From: Eutrophocola sp049446715
GTDB taxonomy: Bacteria > Pseudomonadota > Gammaproteobacteria > Pseudomonadales > Pseudohongiellaceae
Direction of reading: 5' to 3'
DNA length: 64,000 nucleotides
Assembly: GCA_049446715.1 (NCBI GenBank)
Contig: JBMTQX010000011.1
Coordinates: 4,325 to 68,324, forward strand
The position numbers and the translations under genes were made by a program. This document shows positions 1-8,345 of the stretch, piece after piece. The notes under the pieces were generated by a model. It did not search any database and was not told the DNA's origin. It saw only the letters and a list, made by a program, of their open reading frames with translations. Positions within the stretch are counted from its first letter, which is position 1; every line of letters starts with the position of its first letter.

Positions 1-29
1 ACTGACCGCCAACGCGCCAGAGTGACCGG

Positions 30-665
30 ATGAACAAAGCCAAGCGCCTCGAGATTTTTACCCGCCTGCGCAACGAAAACCCGGCCCCCACTACCGAACT
101 GCACTATGCCTCGGCCTTTGAACTGCTGATTGCGGTGATGCTGTCAGCCCAGGCCACGGACGTCAGCGTTAACAAGGCTACGGAAAAGCTGTTTCCCGTG
201 GCGAACACGCCTGCCACCATTTACGCGCTGGGTGAGGCAAAGCTCAGGGACTTCATCAAGACCATCGGCCTGTTCAACACCAAGGCCAAGAACGTCATCA
301 AGACCTGCAGGATCCTGATGGTAGAGCACAACTCGGAAGTCCCGCACACGCGCGAGGCGCTGGAAGCCCTGCCCGGTGTCGGCCGCAAGACCGCCAACGT
401 GGTGCTCAATACTGCTTTCCGCGAAAAAGCCATGGCGGTGGACACCCATATCTTCCGGGTCTCCAACCGCACCGGCATCGCACCGGGCAAGAACGTGCTG
501 GAAGTGGAAAAGAAGCTGATGAAGTTCGTGCCGGATGAATTTCTGCTGGATGCCCACCACTGGCTCATCCTGCACGGGCGCTATACCTGCATCGCGCGCA
601 AACCGCGCTGCGGCAGTTGTGTCATTTCGGATTTGTGTGAGTACAGGAAGAAAGAGCTGGATTGA
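30..665 (+). CDS. nth: Endonuclease III (DNA glycosylase/AP lyase)
   Basis: Removes oxidised pyrimidines from DNA and cleaves the resulting AP site (base-excision repair). The 211-residue length is the usual one. The helix-hairpin-helix carries LPGVGRKTA with the catalytic Lys120, and Asp138 lies in VDTHIFRVSNR, both at the E. coli positions. The C-terminal cysteines follow the C-x6-C-x2-C-x5-C spacing of the [4Fe-4S] loop (CIARKPRCGSCVISDLC). The ATG follows a GTGACCG stretch with only a weak ribosome site. The gene upstream lies outside the window (rsxABCDGE-nth is common in gammaproteobacteria), so operon membership cannot be judged here. Confidence 0.97.
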   Translation: MNKAKRLEIFTRLRNENPAPTTELHYASAFELLIAVMLSAQATDVSVNKATEKLFPVANTPATIYALGEAKLRDFIKTIGLFNTKAKNVIKTCRILMVEHNSEVPHTREALEALPGVGRKTANVVLNTAFREKAMAVDTHIFRVSNRTGIAPGKNVLEVEKKLMKFVPDEFLLDAHHWLILHGRYTCIARKPRCGSCVISDLCEYRKKELD

Positions 666-742
666 ATTGGCAGGATACCAGCGTCGGATGGCGCCCCGGC
701 AGGCCTTATCAGGCCTTCCTCATGCATCCGTGAAAGCGCTTT

Positions 743-777
743 GTCGGCAAACGGCCTGCGGCCTAGGCCAACCTACG
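743..777 (+). repeat. Dispersed palindromic repeat, copy 1
   Basis: Begins GTCGGCAAACGGCCTGCGG and ends CCTAGGCCAACCTACG. The outer arms (GTCGGC / GGCCAAC) and the inner GGCC...GGCC can pair. Related copies occur at 8139, 23026, 24725, 24812, 45537, 45581, 46431, 51409 and 54228, all outside genes. Confidence 0.8.
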
Positions 778-869
778 AATCCCAGATGCTCACCGCGAAA
801 GCAGGCGTTCGCAGAACGCCCAAAAAAGCTGGAATTTTGGTCGCGTAGCGAGCGCAGGTAGGTCGAGGC

Positions 870-931
870 AAAAAAGTTTTTAGAGGCCGGGGACAGCGCT
901 GTAACACGGACCCGGACCTAAAAACTTTTTT
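870..931. terminator. Bidirectional terminator-like hairpin
   Basis: The 14-nt arm AAAAAAGTTTTTAG (870-883) is perfectly complementary to CTAAAAACTTTTTT (918-931), and GGCCGGG/CCCGG-type pairing extends the stem inward. It lies between convergent nth and argG and has T-runs on both strands, fitting a shared transcription terminator. Confidence 0.6.
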
Positions 932-977
932 AACGAAGAGATACCAGGCGCAGTAGCGACTGCGTCAGTTCGAAACC

Positions 978-2189
978 TTAACGACCACGTTTGCTTGCGG
1001 CGGTTCGTAGTCTCAAGGCGTTCAACCTAATAAACCCGGCGGCATCCTTCTGATCATAGGCACCGGCGTCGTCTTCGAAGGTGGCTACTTTCTCATCAAA
1101 CAGGGACTCGGAAGACTCACGGCCAACCACGATGACATTACCCTTGTAGAGTTTCACCCGCACCTTGCCGTTGACATGGGCCTGGGAATCATCGATCAGG
1201 CCCTGCAGGGCTTCACGTTCCGGGGACCACCAGTAACCGTTATAGACCAGGGTCGCATAACGCGGCATCAGTTCGTCTTTCAGGTGAGCCAGTTCGCGAT
1301 CCAGTGTCAGGGACTCGATGGCGCGATGGGCCTTTAGCATGATGGTGCCGCCGGGGGTTTCATAGCAGCCGCGGGATTTCATGCCGACATAGCGGTTTTC
1401 GACGATATCGACACGGCCAATACCGTTCTCGCCGCCCACCTTGTTCAGGTATTCAAGGACCGTGGCCGGTGACATGGCTTCGCCATTGATGGCCACGATG
1501 TCCCCTTTTTCGTAATCCAGTTCCAGGTAGGTCGGTTTGTCCGGCGCAGCCTCCGGCGATACGGACCACAGCCACATGGCCTCCTCCGGCTCGGCTGCCG
1601 GATCTTCAAGGATGCCGCCTTCATAGGAGATGTGCAGCAGGTTGGCGTCCATGGAATACGGCGACTGCGTGCCACGCTTCTGCTCCACCGGAATGTTGTG
1701 CTGCTCGCAATAGGCCATGAGTTTTTCGCGGGAAGTCAGGTCCCACTCACGCCAGGGGGCGATGATTTTGACACCCGGCATCAGGGCATAAGCGCCCAGT
1801 TCGAAACGCACCTGGTCATTGCCCTTGCCGGTAGCACCGTGGGCAATGGCATCGGCCCCGGTTTCCTGGGCGATTTCCACCAAACGCTTGGCGATCAGCG
1901 GCCGGGCAATCGAGGTGCCGAGCAGGTACTCGCCTTCGTAGATGGTGTTGGCGCGAAACATCGGAAACACGTAATCGCGCACGAATTCCTCGCGAATGTC
2001 CTCGACATAGATTTCCTTCACACCGAGCGCTTCCGCCTTGGCGCGGGCCGGCTCCACTTCCTTGCCCTGCCCGAGATCCGCTGTGAAGGTCACGACTTCA
2101 CAGTCGTAGACGTCCATCAGCCATTTCACGATGACGGATGTGTCGAGACCGCCGGAATAGGCCAGCACCACTTTCTTGATATCGGACAT
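978..2189 (-). CDS. argG: Argininosuccinate synthase
   Basis: Joins citrulline and aspartate with ATP to give argininosuccinate, the penultimate step of arginine synthesis in the cytoplasm. The 403-residue length is normal for the short type I form. The N-terminal ATP-pyrophosphatase loop AYSGGLDTS lies at residues 10-18, followed by the family blocks GATGKGNDQVRFE and SPYSMDANLLHISYEGG. The ATG is preceded by a GGAATTC stretch. argD and argF are about 24 kb away, so arginine genes are scattered here rather than forming one operon. The end is fully in frame and the protein appears intact. Confidence 0.97.
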   Translation of the reverse strand: MSDIKKVVLAYSGGLDTSVIVKWLMDVYDCEVVTFTADLGQGKEVEPARAKAEALGVKEIYVEDIREEFVRDYVFPMFRANTIYEGEYLLGTSIARPLIAKRLVEIAQETGADAIAHGATGKGNDQVRFELGAYALMPGVKIIAPWREWDLTSREKLMAYCEQHNIPVEQKRGTQSPYSMDANLLHISYEGGILEDPAAEPEEAMWLWSVSPEAAPDKPTYLELDYEKGDIVAINGEAMSPATVLEYLNKVGGENGIGRVDIVENRYVGMKSRGCYETPGGTIMLKAHRAIESLTLDRELAHLKDELMPRYATLVYNGYWWSPEREALQGLIDDSQAHVNGKVRVKLYKGNVIVVGRESSESLFDEKVATFEDDAGAYDQKDAAGFIRLNALRLRTAASKRGR

Positions 2190-2494
2190 GAAGAATTCCT
2201 GCTCTGTGTTCTATGGATTTGATGTCACGGGCAAGGCGGACAACGGGGCCACTGCTGCCGTGAAAAGGGCGGTATTGTACCTTTGCTCTCCCGTTTTGCG
2301 AAATATGCCCGGCTTGTGGGTATTGCCTTTTTTCGAGACCTTGGCCGTATCAAAGCAACAGGGGCGCAGAAGGCCTGAGCACGATTTTGCGAGGCCAAAA
2401 AAATCGCACTCAGGGACGTCCTCCCGCCCGCCGGCCGCGCGGTTCCTGCTATACTGCGGACCAGAAGCAAACCGTCAGGAGTTCCACCATTCCC
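2190..2494. other. Divergent argG/pyrC promoter region
   Basis: About 305 bases between divergent starts. The plus strand has an extended -10 (TGCTATACT, 2447-2455) some 40 bases before the pyrC start. The minus strand has TACAAT (complement of 2274-2279) as a possible argG -10 with only a weak -35. No operator palindrome recognised. Confidence 0.45.
2447..2455 (+). promoter_or_regulatory. Candidate extended -10 promoter of pyrC
   Basis: TGCTATACT matches TGnTATAAT with one mismatch and stands about 40 nt upstream of the pyrC ATG. No good -35 is visible, as expected for extended -10 promoters. Prediction only. Confidence 0.4.
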
Positions 2495-3532
2495 ATGCAG
2501 GAAATCACCCTCACCCGCCCGGACGACTGGCACCTGCACCTACGTGACGGCGCCGCCCTGAAAGACACGGTAGCGCATACCGCCCGCTATATGGGACGCG
2601 CCATCATCATGCCGAACCTGGTACCACCGGTGACTACCACAGCCCTGGCTCTGGCCTATCGCGAGCGCATCGTGGCACAGATTCCTGACAACAGCCGCTT
2701 CACTCCGCTGATGACCCTCTACCTGACTGACAATACCCCTGCGGCAGAAATCCCGACCGCCAAAGACAGTGGCCAGGTATTTGGCGTCAAGCTGTACCCG
2801 TCCGGCGCCACGACCAACTCTGATCATGGCGTAACCGCCATCGAGAATACCTACGACGTGCTGGAAGCCATGGCAGAAGCCGGCATGCCACTGCTGGTCC
2901 ATGGTGAAGTCACCCGCGGTGACATTGATATCTATGATCGCGAAAAAACCTTCATCGACGAGATTCTGGCTCCGCTTCAGGCGCGCTTTCCATCTCTCAA
3001 GATCGTGTTTGAACATATCACGACTAGGGACGCCGTGGAGTTTGTGCTTTCTGCCGGCACCAATGTCGGCGCCACCATCACGCCCCAGCACCTCATGTTC
3101 AACCGCAACCACATGCTCGTCGGGGGCGTGCGTCCGCATTACTACTGCCTGCCCGTGTTGAAGCGCAACACGCACCAGCAGGCCCTGCAGGACGCTGTCG
3201 CCAGTGGTGCGCCCAACTTTTTTCTGGGTACCGATTCCGCACCCCACGCCCAGCATGCCAAAGAGAATGCCTGTGGCTGTGCCGGTTGTTTTTCCGCACA
3301 CGCTGCACTGGAGCTTTATGCCCAGGTATTTGACGAACTCAGCATACTGGACAAACTGGAAGCCTTCGCCAGCTTCAATGGACCGGATTTCTATGGCCTG
3401 CCGCGCAACACCGACACGGTGACCCTGCGGCATGAGACCTGGGCAGTACCTGAAGGCTATACGCTGGGTGATACCAGCGTAGTGCCGCTCAATGCCGGAA
3501 CCGAGATGGCCTGGTCGGTCATAACCGCGTGA
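2495..3532 (+). CDS. pyrC: Dihydroorotase
   Basis: Cyclises N-carbamoyl-aspartate to dihydroorotate, third step of pyrimidine synthesis. From the ATG at 2495 the protein has 345 residues, as in E. coli PyrC (348). This start is chosen over an upstream in-frame one because it has GTCAGGAG in front and matches the family N-terminus (MQEITLTRPDDWHLHLRDG). Metal ligands are seen in WHLHLRDG, in the carbamylated-lysine block GVKLYPSGATTNSDHG, and in GTDSAPH near the C-terminus. It is followed within 61 nt by rnt, a neighbour pairing also found in other gammaproteobacteria. pyrB lies near the other end of the window. Confidence 0.97.
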   Translation: MQEITLTRPDDWHLHLRDGAALKDTVAHTARYMGRAIIMPNLVPPVTTTALALAYRERIVAQIPDNSRFTPLMTLYLTDNTPAAEIPTAKDSGQVFGVKLYPSGATTNSDHGVTAIENTYDVLEAMAEAGMPLLVHGEVTRGDIDIYDREKTFIDEILAPLQARFPSLKIVFEHITTRDAVEFVLSAGTNVGATITPQHLMFNRNHMLVGGVRPHYYCLPVLKRNTHQQALQDAVASGAPNFFLGTDSAPHAQHAKENACGCAGCFSAHAALELYAQVFDELSILDKLEAFASFNGPDFYGLPRNTDTVTLRHETWAVPEGYTLGDTSVVPLNAGTEMAWSVITA

Positions 3533-3593
3533 CCTGAAACACCAGACCTTCGTTTCCATTCAATTTTATAGCCAACCGACAAAGAGCAGCCCG

Positions 3594-4232
3594 GTGTCTG
3601 AATCCGACAAACCCACTTCATTACTTGGCAGTCGCTTCCGGGGTTATCTCCCGGTCGTGGTCGATGTCGAAACCGGCGGCTTCAACAACCAGACCGATGC
3701 CGTTCTGGAAATAGCCGCAGTTACCGTGGGCATGGATGAGCACGGCATACTGACACCCGAAGATACCTGGTTTTTCCGCGTACATCCGTTTCCCGGTGCC
3801 AACCTGGAAGAGTCGGCACTGAAGTTCACCGGCATCGATCCGCACCATCCCCTGCGCATCGCGCACTATGAGCCGGAAGTGTTTCGGGAGCTGTTCAAGA
3901 ATATCCGCAAAAAAATGAAGGCCGAGCATTGCACACGCGCCATTCTGGTGGGTCACAACGCCCATTTTGACCAGGGTTTTGTCAATGCAGCCGCCGACCG
4001 TAACAATATGAAGCGCAATCCGTTTCACCCCTTTTCCAATTTCGACACAGCCACCATGAGCGCACTGGCCTTTGGCCAGACCGTGCTGTCACGGGCCTGC
4101 GAATGTGCCGGCATCGACTTCAGCAACGAGGAGGCGCACTCTGCCCGCTACGATGCTGAAAAGACCGCCGAGCTGTTCTGCCACATCGTCAACCGGTGGC
4201 GGGAACTCGGTGGCTGGCCGCTGGCCGAATAA
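3594..4232 (+). CDS. rnt: Ribonuclease T
   Basis: A DEDD-family 3'-5' exoribonuclease that trims the 3' ends of tRNA and other stable RNAs. The 212-residue protein shows the three exonuclease blocks: VVVDVETGG (Asp/Glu metal ligands), LVGHNAHFDQGF, and HSARYDAEKTAELF. The start is GTG at 3594, preceded by AAAGAGCAG as ribosome site. The length equals that of known RNase T, and the block after Exo I (FNNQTDAVLEIAAVTV) is typical. It lies just downstream of pyrC and is probably cotranscribed with it. Confidence 0.95.
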   Translation: MSESDKPTSLLGSRFRGYLPVVVDVETGGFNNQTDAVLEIAAVTVGMDEHGILTPEDTWFFRVHPFPGANLEESALKFTGIDPHHPLRIAHYEPEVFRELFKNIRKKMKAEHCTRAILVGHNAHFDQGFVNAAADRNNMKRNPFHPFSNFDTATMSALAFGQTVLSRACECAGIDFSNEEAHSARYDAEKTAELFCHIVNRWRELGGWPLAE

Positions 4233-4259
4233 ACAAGAAACCGTCAAGCCAGAACCGGC

Positions 4260-4273
4260 TTGATCAAGGTCAA
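4260..4273 (+). promoter_or_regulatory. FNR/Anr-type box
   Basis: TTGATCAAGGTCAA matches the FNR/Anr consensus TTGATNNNNATCAA at nine of ten fixed positions. It lies 71 nt upstream of the universal stress gene, a class that Anr controls in Pseudomonas. This suggests induction at low oxygen. Confidence 0.6.
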
Positions 4274-4343
4274 GGTTCCGGGCCATTGCCTTGGGATAAG
4301 TTGCCTCTGACACCCACAGCAGAGGAAACCCTAGGAGCCGACC

Positions 4344-5158
4344 ATGGCAACAGGGACAACAGGTAGAAAAGTCTTCGTAATCATTGATGCGACCCACGAG
4401 AGGCATCTTGCCCTTGAACGCCTGGTGATCACCTCGGAGATCGAGGAACCGGACACCTATATCCCTCTTTTCATCAGTGTCGACGGTGAACGCTGCGACC
4501 TGCATGCCAGTAATGATGCCCTGTACCGGGACGACCAGCGGCTCAAGTCACGCACCAAGCAACTGAAAGGTGCCGGCGCCTCCTACTGTTTTGAGCTGTG
4601 CTGGTCCAGCGAATGGCAAAAAGCGGTGCTGCGAAGCGCGCAACGCTTCAATCCCGACCACATTTTCATGCCAACCCCGCAGGACAACAAAAAATCCCTG
4701 TTCAGCAACCAGCAATGGGTGCTCTTGCGAACCACCGGAGCCCCGGTTTCCATTGTGCGCTCCTGTGAAATCAAGCCACGTCGCAAGCTGTTCGCGGCTA
4801 TCAACATCCAGAAGCAGGACGATCCCGCGTATGCGCGCTTGAACGAGAAGATTCTTGCCAGGGGCCAGCAGATGGCCGGGCATTACGGTGCCTATTTCTA
4901 TGTCATCAATGCCTACAAGGACAACATGCACTACCCCGTTCGGCATAAGGTCGAGAAAATTTACGGTCTGCCTTCCAATCGCGTGCCTCTCGAGGAAGGC
5001 GATCCCACCAGCGTTATCTCGCGTTATGCCAAAGAAATCGATGCCGACACCGTGGTCATCGGTACCATGGCCCGCCAGGGGCTGCGGCGCTCATGCGCGG
5101 CAATACCTCGGAAAAACTCCTCGATAAGCTTGATCGGGATGTGATTGCCCTGTCCTGA
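4344..5158 (+). pseudogene. UspE-like tandem universal stress protein, 3' frameshift
   Basis: Universal stress proteins are cytoplasmic nucleotide-binding-fold proteins induced by starvation or low oxygen. This one has two Usp units of about 130 residues each; the second carries the block DADTVVIGTMARQGL. After GLR (about 5085) the reading frame slips: the continuing frame gives a nonsense tail ending at 5144, whereas the +1 frame reads ALMRGNTSEKLLDKLDRDV-IALS and stops at 5158, which is the conserved family C-terminus. A single lost G in the CGGCGC run explains it. This may be a true mutation or a sequencing slip. An AGGAGC site precedes the ATG, and an Anr-like box lies upstream. Confidence 0.85.
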
Positions 5159-5407
5159 GGCCACTTCCAGCTCTATCACCCTTAACTGCATCCGGGTGTC
5201 AACCAACGGCACCCGGGTCAGCTCCACACCTGAATAATTTTTGGCGCTCCCTACTCATGGTATTTCCTGAATCAACTGGAATTCGGGCGCTTGGACAGTC
5301 TATTATTGCTGTTTAGCCCGATACTCTGACGGTACTGCGCACCGAACAAGCGATCCGGTACAAGTAGAAGTAAAAGCACAGTTTTCTGATTTACTGAACA
5401 CGCCTGA

Positions 5408-7066
5408 ATGAACGATTTCCCTGACAGCAACGATGTTCAGGCCTGGATGGACTATGTTGCCTCCCTGCCTTCACTCGGCGAACACTGGGTTGAGACCTGC
5501 AAACAGCCGGGCAATCCGGTGGTGCTTATCGATACTCTCGGCACCACACTCAAGGCCAAGTCAGCCCTGACCGGCTCGCTGATCCTCGCCAAGCGCTTCG
5601 CCCAACACTGCCCCGAACAGCACGTCGGTCTCCTCCTGCCCACCACGGCCGGCGGCTTGCTGGCCGGCATGGCCACCATGGTGCTGGGTAAAACGCTGGT
5701 CACCCTGAATTACACTGCCCCCATGGATACCATCCTGTCGGCGGTGAAACAGGCCGGACTGAAAACGGTATACACCTCCTCGCGCTTTCTGGAAAAACTG
5801 GCCGCCCGCGGCATTCATCTGGACCGTCTTGCAGACCAGGTGAAACTGGTCATGCTGGAAGATCTACTAGGCAGCGTGGGTAAACTCGAAAAACTCACAA
5901 CACTGCTGCAATGCCGGTTCATGCCGGCCAGCTGGCTCAGAAAGCGCTACTGCGCCAGTCCCGACACCAGTGATACCGCCGTTATCCTGTTCTCCAGCGG
6001 CAGTGAAGGCGAACCCAAGGGCGTGATGCTCAGTCACCGCAACATCCTGGCCAACGTCAAGCAGGTCGCCAAGATCCTGGATGCCAATCCGGACGATGTC
6101 ATCCTGGCCAATCTGCCCATCTTCCACTCCTTCGGCCTGACCGCTTGCCAGTTCCTGCCGCTGCTGGAGCGCATTAAGGTGGTCTGTCATACCGATCCAA
6201 CCGATGTGGTGGCAAATGCCCGCGCCATACGTGATCACAAGGTCACACTGATGTTCGGCACATCAAGCTTCTACCGCCTTTATGTGCGCAATCCCAAAGT
6301 CACGCCCGACGAGCTGGCCAGCCTGCGGCTGACCATTGCCGGCGCAGAAAAGCTGCAGGCCGAAATCAGCGTGGCATTTCGCAAGCGTTTCCATAAAACC
6401 ATCCATGAAGGCTACGGTTGTACCGAGCTGTCACCGGTGGCCACCGTCAACACCCCGTTTCCCAATCATGACAGTCCGCACCTGAAGGACTGCAACAAGC
6501 CAGGTACCGTCGGCAAGCCGCTGCCAGGCACCCGCATTCGCATCGCCGATCCGGACACACTGGCGGCCCTGTCTCTGGGTACTGCCGGCATGATTATGGT
6601 GGCAGGTCCCCAAGTGATGTCGGGATATCTCGGCAACCGGGCACTGACTGACAAGGCGGTGGTCGAAATGGATGGAGCACGGTGGTACATCACCGGCGAC
6701 AAGGGCGCCATGGATGAAGACGGTTTTCTCACCATTCAGGATCGTTATTCCCGCTTTGCCAAGATCAGCGGCGAGATGATCGGCCTGGGTAATGTCGAGG
6801 CAGCCATTCGCGGCGTCATCAGTAATGATATCGAGGTCATGGCCATCAATATTCCCGACCCCAAAAAAGGTGAGAGCATCATCGTTCTGGCCACGGCCGA
6901 GCTGGATGAAGCTGCTTTAAGGCACCAGTTGCTGAACCAGGGCCTGAACAACTTGTCCCTGCCGACGGCTTATATCACCGTGGAAGCCCTGCCTGCCCTG
7001 GGTTCCGGCAAGGCCGATTTCTCGACCGCCCGGGAAATGGCACGCCAGGCCATGATGAGCCGCTAA
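5408..7066 (+). CDS. AMP-dependent acyl-CoA/acyl-ACP synthetase
   Basis: Predicted to activate a fatty acid through an acyl-adenylate. The 552-residue protein has the adenylate-forming signature ILFSSGSEGEPKGVMLSH near residue 195, then the block LPIFHSFGLTACQFLPLL, the A5 core GYGCTELSP, and the A7-A8 region YITGDKGAMDEDGFLTIQDRYSRFAKISGEMI. The SHRN/FHSFGLT pattern is closest to the C-terminal half of Aas and to AasS-type acyl-ACP synthetases, but no acyltransferase domain is fused. The start ATG follows a CGCCTGA stretch without a strong ribosome site. It stands alone between usp and bfd. Exact substrate and thioester acceptor are not determinable. Confidence 0.85.
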   Translation: MNDFPDSNDVQAWMDYVASLPSLGEHWVETCKQPGNPVVLIDTLGTTLKAKSALTGSLILAKRFAQHCPEQHVGLLLPTTAGGLLAGMATMVLGKTLVTLNYTAPMDTILSAVKQAGLKTVYTSSRFLEKLAARGIHLDRLADQVKLVMLEDLLGSVGKLEKLTTLLQCRFMPASWLRKRYCASPDTSDTAVILFSSGSEGEPKGVMLSHRNILANVKQVAKILDANPDDVILANLPIFHSFGLTACQFLPLLERIKVVCHTDPTDVVANARAIRDHKVTLMFGTSSFYRLYVRNPKVTPDELASLRLTIAGAEKLQAEISVAFRKRFHKTIHEGYGCTELSPVATVNTPFPNHDSPHLKDCNKPGTVGKPLPGTRIRIADPDTLAALSLGTAGMIMVAGPQVMSGYLGNRALTDKAVVEMDGARWYITGDKGAMDEDGFLTIQDRYSRFAKISGEMIGLGNVEAAIRGVISNDIEVMAINIPDPKKGESIIVLATAELDEAALRHQLLNQGLNNLSLPTAYITVEALPALGSGKADFSTAREMARQAMMSR

Positions 7067-7190
7067 GCCCAAACTGCCTTTCCTGGCGCTCATAGGGATC
7101 GTTTGATCTGCATCATGGCGCAACAATTCTCCTCGCGGCATATTAGTCACCGGATAGCCCGGGCCAGGGAAAATTCTGCCCTTCCTGTTT

Positions 7191-7209
7191 GACAATGATT
7201 CTCATTAAG
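7191..7209 (+). promoter_or_regulatory. Fur box upstream of bfd
   Basis: GACAATGATTCTCATTAAG matches the 19-bp Fur consensus GATAATGATAATCATTATC at 15 positions. It lies 46 nt upstream of the bfd start. Iron-repressed expression of bfd is known in other gammaproteobacteria and fits. Confidence 0.8.
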
Positions 7210-7255
7210 ATTAGGATTCGCATCAGTTAAGGGTTTTATTCAGGAATCCACATAG

Positions 7256-7447
7256 ATGTATGTCTGTCTCTGCAAAGCTGTAACCGACCGTCAGATCAAG
7301 GAATTCGTCAATGGCGGAGCCGGCTCTTTCGAGGAAGTTTGCAAACAACTGGGTGTTGCCACGCAGTGTGGAAAATGCAGCCAGCTGGCCCAGAACATCG
7401 TGGAAGCCACCGTCAAGAAAACGCCGTTTATCGAAGCTTCCAGCTAG
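7256..7447 (+). CDS. bfd: Bacterioferritin-associated ferredoxin
   Basis: Small [2Fe-2S] protein that delivers electrons to bacterioferritin so that stored iron is released. The 63 residues include the BFD ligands CLC at positions 4-6 and CGKC at about 38-41, in the family arrangement C-x-C...C-x2-C. The start MYVCLCKAVTDRQIK is standard for Bfd. The gene stops with TAG at 7447. A strong Fur box lies just upstream, and bfr follows after 179 bases. Induction under iron starvation is therefore expected, opposite to the storage protein. Confidence 0.95.
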   Translation: MYVCLCKAVTDRQIKEFVNGGAGSFEEVCKQLGVATQCGKCSQLAQNIVEATVKKTPFIEASS

Positions 7448-7626
7448 TACTGCAGCTGACACCACACTTCCCCCGCCCCTGAATACAAATACGAGCAATA
7501 AGCATTCGTGTTTGCATTTTATCTTTATAAATTAAGCACTTAGCCCCACTTTTCTGGACATTGCCGCGACCACACGCGACAATGGGCGCCTCTACGACAT
7601 CCCTATTTTGAACGACAGGAAACACT

Positions 7627-8106
7627 ATGAAAGGTGACAAGAAAGTAATAGAACATCTCAACACTGTACTCGGTAATGAACTGGTCGCCATTAACCAGTA
7701 TTTTCTGCATGCCAAGATGTTTGAAGACTGGGGCCTGAAAGAACTGGCCGAATTTACCCGCCATGAATCCATCGATGAAATGAAGCATGCCGACACCATC
7801 ATCGACCGTATTCTGTTCTTGGAAGGCTTTCCCAACCTGCAGGATCTGGGCAAATTGCATATCGGGGAAGACACCGAGGAAATGCTGAAATGCGACCTCG
7901 ACCTGGAAATGCGTGCCATTCCGGACCTGCGCGAGGCGGTTGCCTATTGTGAATCGGTCAAAGATTACGTCAGCCGTGATATTTTCCAGACCATCCTGGA
8001 TGACGAAGAAGAACACGTGGACTGGCTGGAAACACAGCTCGGCTTGATCGACAAGCTGGGCATCCAGAACTACCTGGCCGAGAAGATGCACGAAGGCGGT
8101 AATTAA
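7627..8106 (+). CDS. bfr: Bacterioferritin
   Basis: Forms a 24-subunit haem-containing iron-storage shell. The 159-residue four-helix protein has every diiron ferroxidase ligand at the canonical place: Glu18, Glu51, His54, Glu94, Glu127 and His130. Met52, the haem ligand shared between subunits, is also present (SIDEMKHAD). The start has ACAGGAAAC as ribosome site 6 nt before the ATG. The AT-rich 7500-7550 segment probably contains its own promoter, so expression separate from bfd is likely. Sequence is complete and unremarkable. Confidence 0.97.
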   Translation: MKGDKKVIEHLNTVLGNELVAINQYFLHAKMFEDWGLKELAEFTRHESIDEMKHADTIIDRILFLEGFPNLQDLGKLHIGEDTEEMLKCDLDLEMRAIPDLREAVAYCESVKDYVSRDIFQTILDDEEEHVDWLETQLGLIDKLGIQNYLAEKMHEGGN

Positions 8107-8138
8107 GGCCCATAACAAAGCAGAACAACAAGAGGCCT

Positions 8139-8177
8139 GTAGGTCGGCATAGACCCGCCAGGGTCGTTTGCCGATGG
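8139..8177 (-). repeat. Dispersed palindromic repeat, copy 2
   Basis: The complement reads CATCGGCAAACGACCCTGGC then GGGTCTATGCCGACCTAC, matching the family outer arms. It follows bfr. A further diverged stretch (8274-8338, TGTCGGGAATCGGCC ... GTCCCGACCTACC) may be a second, split copy. Confidence 0.75.
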
Positions 8178-8345
8178 CATCTCATCAGTGCGGACGGGCT
8201 TGGCCCGGCATAGAAACCACAAAGTAAACTGAGAGAGTTAACCGAGAGAGTTAAACTAGACAGCAACCTGTGTCGGGAATCGGCCTTAGCAGGTCCGCTC
8301 TACTTTGCTGCCAAACCGTGGACCTGTCCCGACCTACCCTCACCG

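Larger units (their letters stand above)
666..977. other. Intergenic region nth-argG with repeat and hairpin
   Basis: No convincing gene. It holds one copy of the dispersed palindromic repeat (743-777), a GC-rich stretch, and a long A/T-sided hairpin (870-931) between the convergent ends of nth and argG. Confidence 0.7.

Noticed and set aside
2540..3559. Long open frames on the strand opposite to pyrC, prfC, nrdA, sbcB and others
   Set aside because: They mirror real genes with strong family motifs, lack ribosome sites and have shadow codon use from high third-position GC.
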